In this document: positions 1-9,273 of the stretch, piece by piece
How the letters are laid out: every line of letters begins with the position of its first letter
Position numbering within the stretch: the stretch's first letter is position 1
Assembly: GCF_004798665.1 (NCBI RefSeq)
Contig: NZ_CP039292.1
Coordinates: 2,852,001 to 2,916,000 of the forward strand
DNA from: Actinomyces procaprae
GTDB taxonomy: Bacteria > Actinomycetota > Actinomycetes > Actinomycetales > Actinomycetaceae
Length of the DNA stretch: 64,000 bases
Direction of reading: 5' to 3'
Made by a program: the position numbers and the translations under genes
Notes under the pieces: model-generated
What the model was told of the DNA's origin: nothing
Seen by the model: the letters and a program-made list of their open reading frames with translations, nothing else
The model's database searches: none

Positions 1-322
1 CCTGCAGCGCCAGGGAGCCGACCACGACGATGGCGTTGTGCCGCAGCACGTTGTGGAACTCGGGGTCGGTCAGGATCGTGCGGTAGTTGTCGAAGCCGAC
101 GAAGTTGGTGGGAACGCCGAAGCCCTTCCACTTGAAGAAGCCGTAGTAGGCGGCCATGATCACCGGCAGGATGACGAAGGTCAGGAACATGATGACGGCG
201 GGAGCGGACAGGGCGGTGATCTCCACCCGGTCCCGCCAGGACAGGGAGCTGGGACTCTTCCTCTTCTTACTCCGCCTGACGGCGGTGGCGCCGCCGGCAG
301 GCGCTGAAGTTACTGCTGTCAT
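1..322 (-). CDS. Carbohydrate ABC transporter permease, MalF type (partial)
   Basis: This is the N-terminal 107 codons of a sugar ABC permease; the rest lies beyond the left edge of the window. The ATG is at 322. A basic, Ser-rich cytoplasmic lead (about residues 14-32) is followed by a first membrane segment (about 36-62) and the typical early text YYGFFKWKGFG...FVGFDNY of MalF/UgpA-type permeases. It lies 90 bp downstream of the solute-binding protein gene on the same strand, so it is probably the second gene of that transporter operon. The assignment rests on these N-terminal features only. Substrate unknown; the esterase next door suggests acetylated xylo-oligosaccharides. Confidence 0.85.
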   Translation of the reverse strand, partial: MTAVTSAPAGGATAVRRSKKRKSPSSLSWRDRVEITALSAPAVIMFLTFVILPVIMAAYYGFFKWKGFGVPTNFVGFDNYRTILTDPEFHNVLRHNAIVVVGSLALQ

Positions 323-411
323 GTGCGGATCTCGTTTCGTGGATTGGCCGCGACGCGCCCGGGGCGCGTCCTGGGCGCGCCGCGGCCTACTGGTTGAGAG
401 TTGAGAGGGAA

Positions 412-1734
412 CTATTCCTTGGCGGCGGCCGCGGTCATGGCGTCGACGATGCCCTGGGCGTCGCCCTTGCCCGCCAGCATGTCGACCACCGCGACGTTCA
501 GCGCGTTGCCGACGTTCTGCCCCAGGGAGGTGTCCAGCCACACCTGGGAATAGGCGGCGTTGTTGTTGGCCTCCACCTGCGGAAGCAGAGCCTCCTGGGT
601 GACTACGTCCTGCGCGTTCTCGTTGACGGGGATGGTCTCGAAGGCGTCGGCGTAGGCCTCCTGATTGGCCTCACTCATGAAGAAGTTGAGGAACTCGGCG
701 CACAGCTCGGCCGGGGCGGTGGAGGAGCAGGCATAGCCGTCCACCCCACCCATGATTGCGGTCGGGTCGCCCTCGCCGCCCTCGACGGCCGGGAAGGGGA
801 ACCAGCGCAGGTCGGGCAGCGGCTGCTCATCCGGCGTCAGCGAGGCGATCACACCGACGTTCCAGGTGCCCATGAGCTCCATGGCGGCCTGGTGGTTGGC
901 CACCATGCCGGCCGAGGAGCCGGCGCCCTGCTGGGCGGAGGTGGTCAGGTAGCCGCTGTTGAAGGGCTCGGTGGCGGCGAAGTCAGCCAGATCCTCCCCG
1001 GCGTCGACCCAGCACTGGTCGGAGAAATCCAACTCCGCCAGTGAGGACTCCAAGGTCTCCTGGCTGCACTCGCGCAGGGCGAAGAAGTAGTACCAGTGGG
1101 CGGCGGGCCAGGCGTCCTTGGCCCCCAGCGCAATCGGCGAGGTCCCGGACTCCTTCAGTTTGGCCACCGCGTCGGACAGCTCCTCCATGGTGGCGGGCTC
1201 CTCGGTGATGCCCGCGGCGTCGAACAGGTCCTGGGAGTAGTAGATGCCGCCGGGCTGGAGCGAGGTGGGCATGGCGTAGACGCCGTCCTCGATCGTGTAG
1301 GCGGAGAAGGCGCCCTCGGGGACCTCCGCGGCCACGGTCTCATCGATCATGTCGGAGATGTCTAGGATGAGTCCGGCGTCGACCATGTCGCGCAGCTTGC
1401 CGCCACCGCGCGCGAGGAAGACGTCAGGCCCCTCACCGGCGTTCTGAGCGGTCTGCAGCTTGCCGTCCAGGTCCTCGTTCTGAATGGCCTGGACCTCCAC
1501 CGTGACACCCTCGTGGGACGCCTCGAAGTCCGCGGCAATGGTCTCCCAGTATTCCGAACCGGGACCTGTGGTCGCGTTGTGCCAGAGGGTGAGGGTGTTG
1601 TCGTCTCCGCCTCCACCGGCGCCGCCGCCGCAGGCCGCCAGGGCCAGCGATGCGGTCAGGACACCGGCCATCATTCCCGCCACGCGACGGCGGGAACGGG
1701 CAGGATGGGGGTTGTGAGCACTGAGCTTCATCAT
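412..1734 (-). CDS. Carbohydrate ABC transporter substrate-binding lipoprotein
   Basis: Extracellular sugar-binding lipoprotein of the MalE-like family, 440 residues. I choose the ATG at 1734 (MMKLSAHN...) because GGAGG lies just upstream of it; longer in-frame versions lack a signal sequence at the N-terminus. A basic n-region, hydrophobic stretch and lipobox LALAAC show lipid anchoring. The mature start is Gly-rich, then LTLWHNATT, typical of the family. It is transcribed away from the acetyl-esterase gene, from a strong promoter at 1805-1832, with a palindromic operator between promoter and gene. The downstream gene is the partial permease. Ligand not determinable from sequence; xylan-derived sugars are inferred from context. 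Confidence 0.9.
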   Translation of the reverse strand: MMKLSAHNPHPARSRRRVAGMMAGVLTASLALAACGGGAGGGGDDNTLTLWHNATTGPGSEYWETIAADFEASHEGVTVEVQAIQNEDLDGKLQTAQNAGEGPDVFLARGGGKLRDMVDAGLILDISDMIDETVAAEVPEGAFSAYTIEDGVYAMPTSLQPGGIYYSQDLFDAAGITEEPATMEELSDAVAKLKESGTSPIALGAKDAWPAAHWYYFFALRECSQETLESSLAELDFSDQCWVDAGEDLADFAATEPFNSGYLTTSAQQGAGSSAGMVANHQAAMELMGTWNVGVIASLTPDEQPLPDLRWFPFPAVEGGEGDPTAIMGGVDGYACSSTAPAELCAEFLNFFMSEANQEAYADAFETIPVNENAQDVVTQEALLPQVEANNNAAYSQVWLDTSLGQNVGNALNVAVVDMLAGKGDAQGIVDAMTAAAAKE

Positions 1735-1772
1735 TGAAACCTCCGAGTACGGGCGCGTCCGATCAGGCTGAC

Positions 1773-1784
1773 CGAAATATTTCG
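1773..1784. promoter_or_regulatory. Candidate repressor operator, CGAAATATTTCG
   Basis: A perfect 12-bp palindrome, CGAAATATTTCG, lies about 20 bp downstream of the -10 of the solute-binding protein promoter. A bound LacI-type repressor here would block early elongation. The likely regulator is the LacI gene at 2924. This assignment is by proximity only. Confidence 0.5.
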
Positions 1785-1804
1785 CGAATCCGTCTGACAT
1801 GTTT

Positions 1805-1832
1805 AGTATAGCGGCGCACGTAAATCTGTCAA
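1805..1832 (-). promoter_or_regulatory. Sigma-70 type promoter of the binding-protein gene
   Basis: On the minus strand, TTGACA (1832-1827) and TATACT (1810-1805) are separated by 16 bp. This is close to consensus and points to the binding-protein gene starting at 1734. Confidence 0.7.
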
Positions 1833-1869
1833 GTACTGTGCTACCGCACTCTCCAACGAAGGAGCCGCC

Positions 1870-2877
1870 ATGTCCTACTTCGACCTGCCGCTGCAAGAAC
1901 TCGAGGTTTACGCTCCGGATCTACACGAGCCGGAGGACTTCGACGCCTTCTGGGCACGCACGCTCGCCGAGAACCCCTTCGTTCCCTCCAGCGTGACCGC
2001 CACCCCTGTGACGACGCCGCTGCTCACCCACCGAGTCCAGGACGTCACCTTCGGCGGCTACGCCGGCGACCCCATCCGCGCCTGGCTCATTAGTCCGGCA
2101 GAGGCGGACGGGCCGCTACCGGGCGTCGTCGAGTTCCTCGGCATGGGCGGGGGCCGCGGCCTGCCGCAGGACCATCTGACCTGGGCGGCCGCGGGGTACG
2201 CGCACCTGGTGATGGACACCCGCGGGCAGGGCTCCCACTGGGGCTCCGGGGGCGACACGCCCGACCCGCACGGCACGGGCCCGGCCGCGGCCGGGTTCGC
2301 GACCCACGGCCTGCAGTCCCCCGAGGAATACCTCTACCGGCGCCTGTTCATCGACGCCCACCACGCCGTCGAGGCCGCCGCCGGCCTGCCGGAGGTCGAC
2401 GCCAACCGGATCTGCGTCACCGGCGTCTCCCAGGGCGGCGGACTGACCATCGCCGCCGCCGGCCTGAACCACCGGGTGGTCGCCGCCATGCCGGACGTGC
2501 CCTTCATGTGCGCCCTCCCCCGCGCCCTCGGACTTACGAATGATCCGCCCTATGCCGATATTGCCGGCTACCTGGCGGTGCACCGCGACCAGGTCGAGCA
2601 GACGTACCGCACGCTCGCCTACTTCGACGCCGCGCTGCTGGGCGCACGGGCCACCTGCCCGGCCCTGTTCTCCACCGGGCTGATGGACACCACCTGCCCG
2701 CCCTCAACCGTCTTCGCCGCGCGCAACCGCTGGGGGCGCGCAGCCGCCGAAGCTCCGCAGCGACCGGAGATACGCGTCTACCCGTTCAATGGTCATGAAG
2801 GCGGCGAGTCCTATCAGTGGCGCGAGCAGGTCGCCTGGCTGGCGGCGCTGCGCCGAGACCTGCAGCAGTCCTGCTAG
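1870..2877 (+). CDS. Acetylxylan esterase / cephalosporin-C deacetylase family (CE7)
   Basis: A 335-residue alpha/beta hydrolase of the CE7 acetyl-esterase family, expected to remove acetyl groups from short xylo-oligosaccharides or similar acetylated sugars. No signal peptide is seen, so it is probably cytoplasmic, as is usual for CE7. The family RGQG motif is present (about 116-119). The nucleophile is Ser187 in GVSQGG, with Asp273 in GLMDTTCPP and His309 in NGHEGG completing the triad. Length is typical (about 320-340). The ATG follows a good AAGGAG site. It is divergent from the transporter operon and is followed by a LacI gene 46 bp later, probably in the same transcript. Confidence 0.9.
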   Translation: MSYFDLPLQELEVYAPDLHEPEDFDAFWARTLAENPFVPSSVTATPVTTPLLTHRVQDVTFGGYAGDPIRAWLISPAEADGPLPGVVEFLGMGGGRGLPQDHLTWAAAGYAHLVMDTRGQGSHWGSGGDTPDPHGTGPAAAGFATHGLQSPEEYLYRRLFIDAHHAVEAAAGLPEVDANRICVTGVSQGGGLTIAAAGLNHRVVAAMPDVPFMCALPRALGLTNDPPYADIAGYLAVHRDQVEQTYRTLAYFDAALLGARATCPALFSTGLMDTTCPPSTVFAARNRWGRAAAEAPQRPEIRVYPFNGHEGGESYQWREQVAWLAALRRDLQQSC

Positions 2878-2923
2878 CCTCCGTCTACACGGCGGGCTCC
2901 AACGGCCCTGAGGGGAGAATGAC

Positions 2924-3961
2924 GTGGAACCTCGGCAACGAGTAACTCTTGACGACGTCGCCGCGGCGGCCGGCGTGTCAAAGTCGGCCGCATCCAAGGC
3001 ACTGAACAACCGCGCCGACGTCTCCGCCGCCACCCGGGAGCGCGTACTGGCGGCCTGTGAGGACCTGGGCTATGTGCGCCCGGAGACCTCGGCGGCGCGT
3101 TCCTACCCGCAGATCGCGATGGTCTCCGACGACCTCGCGACCGCTTACACCATCGAGGTGCTCAAGGGGGCCGCCACCGCCGCACTCCACGCCGGCGTCG
3201 CCCTGAACACCACCTACACGCCCGCGGCGGCACCGCACGAGTTCCCGGTCCCCTTCGAGCCGGAATGGTTCACGCTGCTGAAGTCGACCGACTACCTCGG
3301 ACTGATCGTGCTGACCTCACCCCTGACCCGGGAGCAGCAGGCGGCCGCCAGGCGCATCGGGCTACCCGTGGTGCTGATCGACCCCTCCGGCGAGCAGGAA
3401 CGCGGCGTCGCCTCAATCGGCGCCACCAACTGGAACGGCGGAGTGGACGCCACCGATTACCTCATCGGCCTGGGCCATGAGCGGATAGCCCTGGTCGGTG
3501 GCCCGAAGGACTCGGTGCCCGCCCGTGAACGCCACCAGGGGTACCTGTCGGCATTGCAGATGCACGCACTGACGGTGCGCCCCGAGCTGATCTCCTCAGG
3601 CCCCTACACCTATGACACCGGCCTGCAGCAGGGCCGTCGCCTCCTGGCGCTGCCCGCGGACCGGCGTCCGACGGCGGCATTCGCCGCTTCGGACACGACC
3701 GCGCTGGGCGTCTACGAGGCCGTCCGCGAGGCCGGAATGCGCATTCCGGACGACTTCAGCGTGGTCGGTTTTGACGACACCGAGATGGCCGGGTGGGCGG
3801 CGCCACGGCTCACAACCGTGCGCCAGCCCCTGTTCCGCATGGGGCAGGAGGCGGTCCGCATGATCGTGGACCACCACCGCGGCCGCCCCATGCTCACCAC
3901 CACGCCCGTGCGCCTGAGCACCCGACTCGTGATCCGCGACTCGGCGGCACCGCCCCGATAG
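2924..3961 (+). CDS. LacI-family transcriptional repressor
   Basis: A 345-residue LacI/GalR regulator. The GTG start at 2924 is preceded by GGGGAGA. An N-terminal helix-turn-helix (about residues 7-27, VTLDDVAAAAGVSKSAASKA) is followed by a hinge and a periplasmic-binding-protein-like sensor domain ending VVGFDDTEMAGW...TTVRQP. The recognition helix (SKSAASKALN) differs from all other LacI proteins in the window. The hinge lacks the usual PNxxAR text and reads RPETSAARSY instead. It probably controls the esterase gene and the divergent transporter through the palindrome at 1773. Its ligand is likely a xylan-derived sugar (inference). Confidence 0.9.
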   Translation: MEPRQRVTLDDVAAAAGVSKSAASKALNNRADVSAATRERVLAACEDLGYVRPETSAARSYPQIAMVSDDLATAYTIEVLKGAATAALHAGVALNTTYTPAAAPHEFPVPFEPEWFTLLKSTDYLGLIVLTSPLTREQQAAARRIGLPVVLIDPSGEQERGVASIGATNWNGGVDATDYLIGLGHERIALVGGPKDSVPARERHQGYLSALQMHALTVRPELISSGPYTYDTGLQQGRRLLALPADRRPTAAFAASDTTALGVYEAVREAGMRIPDDFSVVGFDDTEMAGWAAPRLTTVRQPLFRMGQEAVRMIVDHHRGRPMLTTTPVRLSTRLVIRDSAAPPR

Positions 3962-4002
3962 CGCCGCCCTGCCTGCCACCGCGGGCGGATCGCCGTGGCC
4001 CT

Positions 4003-4014
4003 CCGCCTAGGCGG
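4003..4014. other. 12-bp palindrome at the convergent gene boundary
   Basis: CCGCCTAGGCGG is a perfect palindrome spanning the stop codon of the permease gene, between two convergent genes. It has no loop, so it is a weak terminator candidate. Function uncertain. Confidence 0.3.
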
Positions 4015-5188
4015 TCACGGCACGGCGCTTGTTGAGCAGGTCGAAGGCGACGGCGCCGAGTACGACCAGTCCCTTGATGGCCTGCTGGTAGTCGATGCCG
4101 ACCCCCAGCAGGGACATGCCGTTGTTCATCACGGCCATGACCAGCCCGCCGACGATGGCGCCCACCACGGTGCCCACGCCTCCGGTGACGGCCGCGCCGC
4201 CGATGAAGCAGGCGGCGATCGCGTCCAGCTCGAAGCCCTGGCCGGCCTTAGGACCTGCCATATTGAGCCGCGAGGTGAAGATGATGCCGGCCAGCGCGCA
4301 CAGCACGCCGTTGTTGACGAATACCCAGAAGCGGACCCACTGGACCTTGACTCCGGACAGGGCGGCCGCCTCCTTGTTCCCGCCGATCGCGTAGATCTGG
4401 CGGCCGATGACCGTGCGCCCGGCGACGAAGGAGTAGAGCAGAATCAGTGCCGCCAAGATGAGCAGCACGTATGGGGTGCCCTTGTAGGTGGCGATCTTCC
4501 AGGCGAAGGCCATGCCGATCAGGCATACGAGCACCATGCGCGCGATCCAGGTCCCGGCGGCGGAGACGGGAACCTCATTGGCAATGGAACGCCGCCGGTT
4601 GCGGACCTCGGAGAACACATACGCGGCCAGTGCGATGGCGACCAGCAGCAGGGTGAATACGTCGTACCCGTACCCGCCGAGCAGGCCGTTGAGATAGCCC
4701 GATGAGATCTCCCGGAATCCGCTCGGGAACGGGGAGATGGACAGGTTGTGCAGCACGATCATGGTCAGCCCGCGGAAGATCAGCATGCCGGCGAGGGTGA
4801 CGATGAAGGCGGGGATCCCGACGAAGGCGATCCAGAACCCCTGCCACACGCCGACGACCAGACCGGTGATCAGGGCGGCGATGACTCCGGCCCACCAGGG
4901 CAGGCCGTGGTTGACGGTCACCACCCCCGCGACGGCCCCGGTCAGAGCCACGACCGAGCCGACCGACAGGTCGATGTCGGCCATCAGGATGGCGAAGAGC
5001 ATGCCGATCGCCAGGACCAGTACATAGGCGTTCTGCACGATGATGTTGGAGACGTTCTGGGAGGAGAGGATCTGACCGTTGGTGACGATCGCGAAGAAGA
5101 TCACGATGACGACGAGCGCAATAGCCAGGCCCCCTTGCCGCAGGTTTGTGCGCAAGGCGCCCTTGAGCGTTGAGAATGTGTTGGACAT
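4007..5188 (-). CDS. mmsB: Multiple-monosaccharide ABC transporter permease (MmsB/XylH type)
   Basis: A 393-residue polytopic permease of the ribose/xylose/galactose (CUT2) class. The segment ADIDLSVGSVVALTGAVAGV and the conserved late stretch GGAAVTGGVGTVVGAIVGGL are hallmarks. The length, nearly 400 residues, fits the MmsB/GguB subtype rather than the ~330-residue RbsC. It starts 3 nt after the ATPase stop codon, so it is translated as one operon with the ATPase and the ChvE-like binding protein. The system probably imports monosaccharides such as L-arabinose, xylose, galactose or glucose. Arabinose is favoured here because the promoter shares an operator with araDA. Confidence 0.9.
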   Translation of the reverse strand: MSNTFSTLKGALRTNLRQGGLAIALVVIVIFFAIVTNGQILSSQNVSNIIVQNAYVLVLAIGMLFAILMADIDLSVGSVVALTGAVAGVVTVNHGLPWWAGVIAALITGLVVGVWQGFWIAFVGIPAFIVTLAGMLIFRGLTMIVLHNLSISPFPSGFREISSGYLNGLLGGYGYDVFTLLLVAIALAAYVFSEVRNRRRSIANEVPVSAAGTWIARMVLVCLIGMAFAWKIATYKGTPYVLLILAALILLYSFVAGRTVIGRQIYAIGGNKEAAALSGVKVQWVRFWVFVNNGVLCALAGIIFTSRLNMAGPKAGQGFELDAIAACFIGGAAVTGGVGTVVGAIVGGLVMAVMNNGMSLLGVGIDYQQAIKGLVVLGAVAFDLLNKRRAVTA

Positions 5189-5191
5189 TGG

Positions 5192-6730
5192 TCAGTCTTC
5201 CTTGATCTGAGTCATGTAGCGCATGAGCGTCTCCTGGTCGGCATCGCCGCGATCCAGGTCGGCGGTGACGCGCCCGGCCGAAAGGGTGTAGATGCGATCG
5301 CAGATGCCCAGAAGCTCGGGCAGCTCCGAGGAGATGACGAGGACGGCCTTGCCCGCGTCCGCCAGCTGATTGATGATCTGGTAGATCTCGTACTTGGCGC
5401 CGATGTCGATCCCGCGGGTGGGCTCATCGAGGATCAGCACGTCCGGCTCGGCGGCCACCCACTTGGCGAGCACGACCTTCTGCTGATTGCCTCCCGACAG
5501 TCCGCCGACGACGGACTCGATGGTGGGCGCCTTCACGGCCATCTGGCCGCACAGCTCGGTGACCACGGCCCGTTCCTCATGCAGATCGAGCACGCCGCGG
5601 CGGGAGAACCTGTGCGGGGATGCCGATGAGACGTTGCGCCTGATGGACTCGATGAGGTTGAGCCCGTAGCGCTTGCGGTCCTCCGACACGTAGGCGATGC
5701 CGTTGGCGATGGCCGAGGCAACGTCCTTGATGTGGATCTCGCGGCCGTCTTTGAAAACCCTGCCGGCAATGTCACTGCCCCAGGAACGGCCGAACAGGCT
5801 CATGGCCAGCTCGGTGCGCCCGGCCCCCATCAGGCCGGCGAGGCCGACGATCTCACCGTGCCTGAGCACCAGGTCGGCGGCGTCGACGACGGTGCGCGAC
5901 GGGTCGGCGGGATGGTGCACGGTCCAGCCCTCGAGCCGCAGTGCCTCACCATCTACGTGGGAGACGTGAGCGGGGAAGCGCTGGTCCAGCGTGCGGCCGA
6001 CCATGAGGCGGATGATCTCGTCCTCCTCGACACCGCCGTCACGGTGCATGTCGAGTGTGGCGATGGTGTGCCCGTCTCGAATGATCGTCGTGGAATCGGC
6101 GATCCGCCTGATCTCTCCGAGCTTGTGGGAGATCATGATGCAGGTGATGCCCCGCTCCTGGAGCTGACGCATGAGGTCGAGCAGGTGGGCGGAGTCGTCA
6201 TCATTGAGGGCGGCGGTGGGCTCGTCCAGGATCAGCAGGCGCACGTCCTTGGACAGTGCCTTGGCGATCTCCACCAGCTGCTGCTTGCCCACGCCGATGT
6301 CCTGGACCCGGGTTGCCGGGTTCTCCGCCAGCCCCACGCGGGCCATGATCTTCTGCGCCTCGGTGTTCGTGCGGTGCCAGTCGATGACACCGCGGGATGA
6401 ACGTTCATTCCCCAGGAAGATGTTCTCCGCAATGGACAGGAACGGGCTGAGCGTGAGCTCCTGGTGGATGATTGCAATGCCCGCACTCTCCGACGCCTTG
6501 ATGTCGGAGAAGCTCACCTCCTGGCCGTCCAGCAGAATCTGCCCCTCGTAGGTGCCGTGCGGGTGCACGCCCGACAGCACCTTCATCAGGGTCGACTTAC
6601 CGGCCCCGTTCTCGCCGCAGATCGCATGGATCTCGCCGCGCCCCACCGCGAAGTTGACGTCGTCCAACGCCACCACCCCGGGGAACCGCTTGGTGATGCC
6701 ACGCATCTCAAGAATGTTGTCAGTTGCCAT
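5192..6730 (-). CDS. mmsA: Multiple-monosaccharide ABC transporter ATP-binding protein (MmsA/XylG type)
   Basis: A 512-residue duplicated ATPase of the CUT2 class. The first nucleotide-binding domain has Walker A GENGAGKST, signature VGKQQLVEIAKAL and Walker B LLILDEPTAAL. The second has the degenerate Walker A GLMGAGRTE usual for this family, then the signature LSGGNQQKV and Walker B LILDEPTRGID. It energises uptake together with the permease 3 nt downstream. The 66-nt gap to the binding protein upstream holds no clear promoter. Family membership is secure; the sugar is inferred. Confidence 0.93.
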   Translation of the reverse strand: MATDNILEMRGITKRFPGVVALDDVNFAVGRGEIHAICGENGAGKSTLMKVLSGVHPHGTYEGQILLDGQEVSFSDIKASESAGIAIIHQELTLSPFLSIAENIFLGNERSSRGVIDWHRTNTEAQKIMARVGLAENPATRVQDIGVGKQQLVEIAKALSKDVRLLILDEPTAALNDDDSAHLLDLMRQLQERGITCIMISHKLGEIRRIADSTTIIRDGHTIATLDMHRDGGVEEDEIIRLMVGRTLDQRFPAHVSHVDGEALRLEGWTVHHPADPSRTVVDAADLVLRHGEIVGLAGLMGAGRTELAMSLFGRSWGSDIAGRVFKDGREIHIKDVASAIANGIAYVSEDRKRYGLNLIESIRRNVSSASPHRFSRRGVLDLHEERAVVTELCGQMAVKAPTIESVVGGLSGGNQQKVVLAKWVAAEPDVLILDEPTRGIDIGAKYEIYQIINQLADAGKAVLVISSELPELLGICDRIYTLSAGRVTADLDRGDADQETLMRYMTQIKED

Positions 6731-6796
6731 GTTCAGCCCCGACTCCCGTCACGGATGGGCACCGATGATGCACCCGGCGCCATGAAGCAATTCCGG

Positions 6797-7954
6797 TCAC
6801 TTGAGCTCATCCTCGGTGATGTAGCCCGTGTCCACGAGGGAGCTTTGTACGTTGTCCTTGGTGATGATCTCGGACTTGAGCAGGTAGGAGGGGACGATCT
6901 TCACCCCGTTGTCATAGGTCTCGGTGTCGTTCACCTCCGGCTCCTCGCCGCTGAGCACCGCCACGGCCATCTGCACCGCGGCCTCAGCGAGCTCGCGAGT
7001 GTCCTTGAAGATGGTGGAGTACTGCTCGCCGGCCATGATCGACTTGATGCCTGCAATTTCCGCGTCCTGCCCGGTCACCGTCGGGTACGGCTGTGCGTCC
7101 GTGCCGTACCCGGCGCCCTTGAGTGCGCCGAGGATGCCGATGGACATGGAGTCGAGCGGCGACAGTACGCCATCCACCCGGCTGCCGTCGGAGTAGGTGG
7201 AGGTGATCAGGTTGTCCATGCGGGACTGTGCGGTGGCGGCATCCCAGCGCATGGTGGCCACGGTGTCGAAGGCGGTCTGACCGGATTTGACGGAGACGAC
7301 GCCGCTGCCGAGGTACGGCTGGATCACGTCCATAGCGCCATTGAAGAAGAAGGGGGCGTTGTTGTCGTCAGGAGAACCACCGAACAGCTCGATGTTGTAG
7401 GCCTCGTCCGGCGACACACCTGCATCCTCGCCATCGGCGTTGAGAATACCCATGCCGATGAGCAGTGAGGTGCCCATCTGGGTGCCGACGTCGTAGTTGT
7501 CGAAGCTGGTGTAGTAACTGACGTTCTCGTTGTCACGGATGAGGCGGTCGTAGGAGATGACCGGGATTCCGGCCTCTCCCGCAGAGTCCAGCTGCCCGGA
7601 CAGGGCCGTACCGTCAATGGGCGCTATGATCAGCAGATTCACGGCCTGCGTGATCATGTTGTCGATCTGGTTGGCCTGCGTGGGAATGTCATCCTCGGCG
7701 AACTGCAGATCGACGTTGTAGCCGAGCTCTTCGAGCTGCTTCTTGATGTTGTTACCGTCTTTGATCCAGCGTTCAGACGACTTGGTCGGCATGGCCACGC
7801 CGATCTTGAGCTCCTCGGGCGCCTTGCCGGCGGTATCGCTTCCGGCTCCACCTGTTGCACCGGGCCCACCGCAGGCAGCCAACGCCGCCGCTGCGGCGAC
7901 ACCACCGACGAGCGCACAGCGACGCGAAAGAGTCGGGACTTGGGGTCGGGACAT
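6797..7954 (-). CDS. chvE: Multiple-monosaccharide-binding lipoprotein (ChvE/XylF type)
   Basis: A 385-residue periplasmic-binding-protein family I lipoprotein. I choose the ATG at 7954 because GAGGAGG sits 6 nt upstream and a signal peptide with lipobox ALAAC follows. The mature protein begins with [23 protein letters not shown], typical of ChvE/XylF. It delivers aldoses to the MmsAB transporter encoded downstream. Its promoter carries a GTGAACGTTCAC operator between -35 and -10, the same arrangement as before araD. That suggests co-repression with arabinose catabolism. Confidence 0.9.
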   Translation of the reverse strand: MSRPQVPTLSRRCALVGGVAAAAALAACGGPGATGGAGSDTAGKAPEELKIGVAMPTKSSERWIKDGNNIKKQLEELGYNVDLQFAEDDIPTQANQIDNMITQAVNLLIIAPIDGTALSGQLDSAGEAGIPVISYDRLIRDNENVSYYTSFDNYDVGTQMGTSLLIGMGILNADGEDAGVSPDEAYNIELFGGSPDDNNAPFFFNGAMDVIQPYLGSGVVSVKSGQTAFDTVATMRWDAATAQSRMDNLITSTYSDGSRVDGVLSPLDSMSIGILGALKGAGYGTDAQPYPTVTGQDAEIAGIKSIMAGEQYSTIFKDTRELAEAAVQMAVAVLSGEEPEVNDTETYDNGVKIVPSYLLKSEIITKDNVQSSLVDTGYITEDELK

Positions 7955-8032
7955 GTCAAACCTCCTCATCGAGATCTTCAGGGAGCCCCGCAGCCGCCAC
8001 ACCTAGGCATGCCGTCCGCGGGAACCAACACC

Positions 8033-8061
8033 AGTGTGAACGTTCACTTTCAAAGTGTCAA
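8033..8061 (-). promoter_or_regulatory. chvE promoter with GTGAACGTTCAC operator in the spacer
   Basis: On the minus strand, TTGACA (8061-8056) and CACACT (8038-8033) are 17 bp apart. A perfect 12-bp palindrome, GTGAACGTTCAC, at 8036-8047 fills the spacer and touches the -10. The arrangement matches the araD promoter at 22086-22114. The regulator is probably the LacI protein at 8228-9259, whose recognition helix SHQTVSRVIN resembles those of repressors binding GTGAGC/GTGAAC half-sites. Confidence 0.65.
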
Positions 8062-8227
8062 CATTCTCCCGCAAGATCAACACGCGCGGACCGGGCGGCT
8101 AAATTGCGGCTTTTAATAGCCATACAAGGCGCTCACCTAGAGTCAACCTAGGCGGCCGGGTTTTGAGGTGGTACTCCTCGGCGGTCGGTGCCGGGCCTGC
8201 CGCCGAGCGCCACCTCCCGTGCAGGTG

Positions 8228-9259
8228 TCAGCAGCTGGAGCGGCGCACGCGCAGGGTGGGTGAGATCGAGTGGGCGGTTCCGGCCTCGCCGTCGATGGCG
8301 CGCAGCAGCACCTCCATGCACAGCACCCCGAGCTCGTCGAAGGGCTGCCGCACGGAGGTCAGCGGCGGGGAGAAGAAGGCCGTGCCAGGAGTGTCGTCGA
8401 AGCCGACCACCGCGACATCCTCGGGCACGCGCACACCCTGGTCACGCAGGGCGGCCAGCAGGCCGAGGGCCATGAGGTCGTTCGCGCAGAAGACCGCATC
8501 CGTGAGGCCACGCGTCACCATCTCGGCGCCGGCCTCATAGCCGCGCTCCGCGCTCCAGTCCCCCGTCAGCATCGGCGGGATCTCGCACCCGGCATCCTCC
8601 AGCGCAGTGCGCCAGCCGCGAGCGCGGGCGAGCGCGTCGTACCAGTCCGCCGGCCCCGCGAGGTGCGTGATGCGCCTGCGGCCGGTTCCCAGCAGGTGCC
8701 CCACCGCCATGCGCGCTCCGAGCTCCTGATCCACGGAGACCACGTGAATGCGCTCGCTCGGCGCCAGGCCGTCCGCAACGACGACGAGCGGAACCGCGCG
8801 GGCGGCCCTCTCGGCACAGGTGGCGATCCAGGTCTGCGGGGCGACGGCGATGATCCCGTCCACGCCGCGCTCGATCAGGAAGTCGAAGGCCTCCCTGATC
8901 TCCCTCTCCGCATCGTCCCCCTCACGTTTGAGGGCGGTGACCAGGGTGGCGTAGCCGGCCTGCCTTGCAGCCACCTCGATGGCAGCGGTGGTGGAGGCGG
9001 GGCCCTGGAACTGAGAGCCGGTGGTGACCACGCCGATCATGCGGCTGGAGTCGGTGACCAGCGCGCGGGCCGCCATGTTGGGCCGGTAGCCCAGCCGGTC
9101 GATGGCGTCCCTGACCTTCGCCAGGGTGGCGGGCCGGACGGACTCGGGGCGGTTGATGACGCGCGAGACGGTCTGGTGGGAGACGCCGGCCAGGCGGGCG
9201 ACATCCATCATTCCGGGACGGCGTCCCGGCGGCGGCGCTGGCGCGGGCGTGACGGGCAC
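8228..9259 (-). CDS. LacI-family repressor, candidate arabinose regulator
   Basis: A 343-residue LacI/GalR repressor. I prefer the GTG at 9259 (GGGGA upstream), which gives the usual RRPGMMDVARLAG lead; a start at the ATG 9211 would remove residues normally present before the first helix. The helix-turn-helix contains AGVSHQTVSRVINRPESV, followed by the hinge GYRPNMAARALVTDSS and a sensor domain ending VVGFDDTPGTAFFSPPLTSVRQP. It is encoded 14 nt after the mutarotase gene, in one operon. Its Gln and Arg recognition positions fit the TGTGAAC half-sites found before chvE and araD (inference). Confidence 0.88.
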   Translation of the reverse strand: MPVTPAPAPPPGRRPGMMDVARLAGVSHQTVSRVINRPESVRPATLAKVRDAIDRLGYRPNMAARALVTDSSRMIGVVTTGSQFQGPASTTAAIEVAARQAGYATLVTALKREGDDAEREIREAFDFLIERGVDGIIAVAPQTWIATCAERAARAVPLVVVADGLAPSERIHVVSVDQELGARMAVGHLLGTGRRRITHLAGPADWYDALARARGWRTALEDAGCEIPPMLTGDWSAERGYEAGAEMVTRGLTDAVFCANDLMALGLLAALRDQGVRVPEDVAVVGFDDTPGTAFFSPPLTSVRQPFDELGVLCMEVLLRAIDGEAGTAHSISPTLRVRRSSC

Positions 9260-9273
9260 GCCCGCGTCCCCGC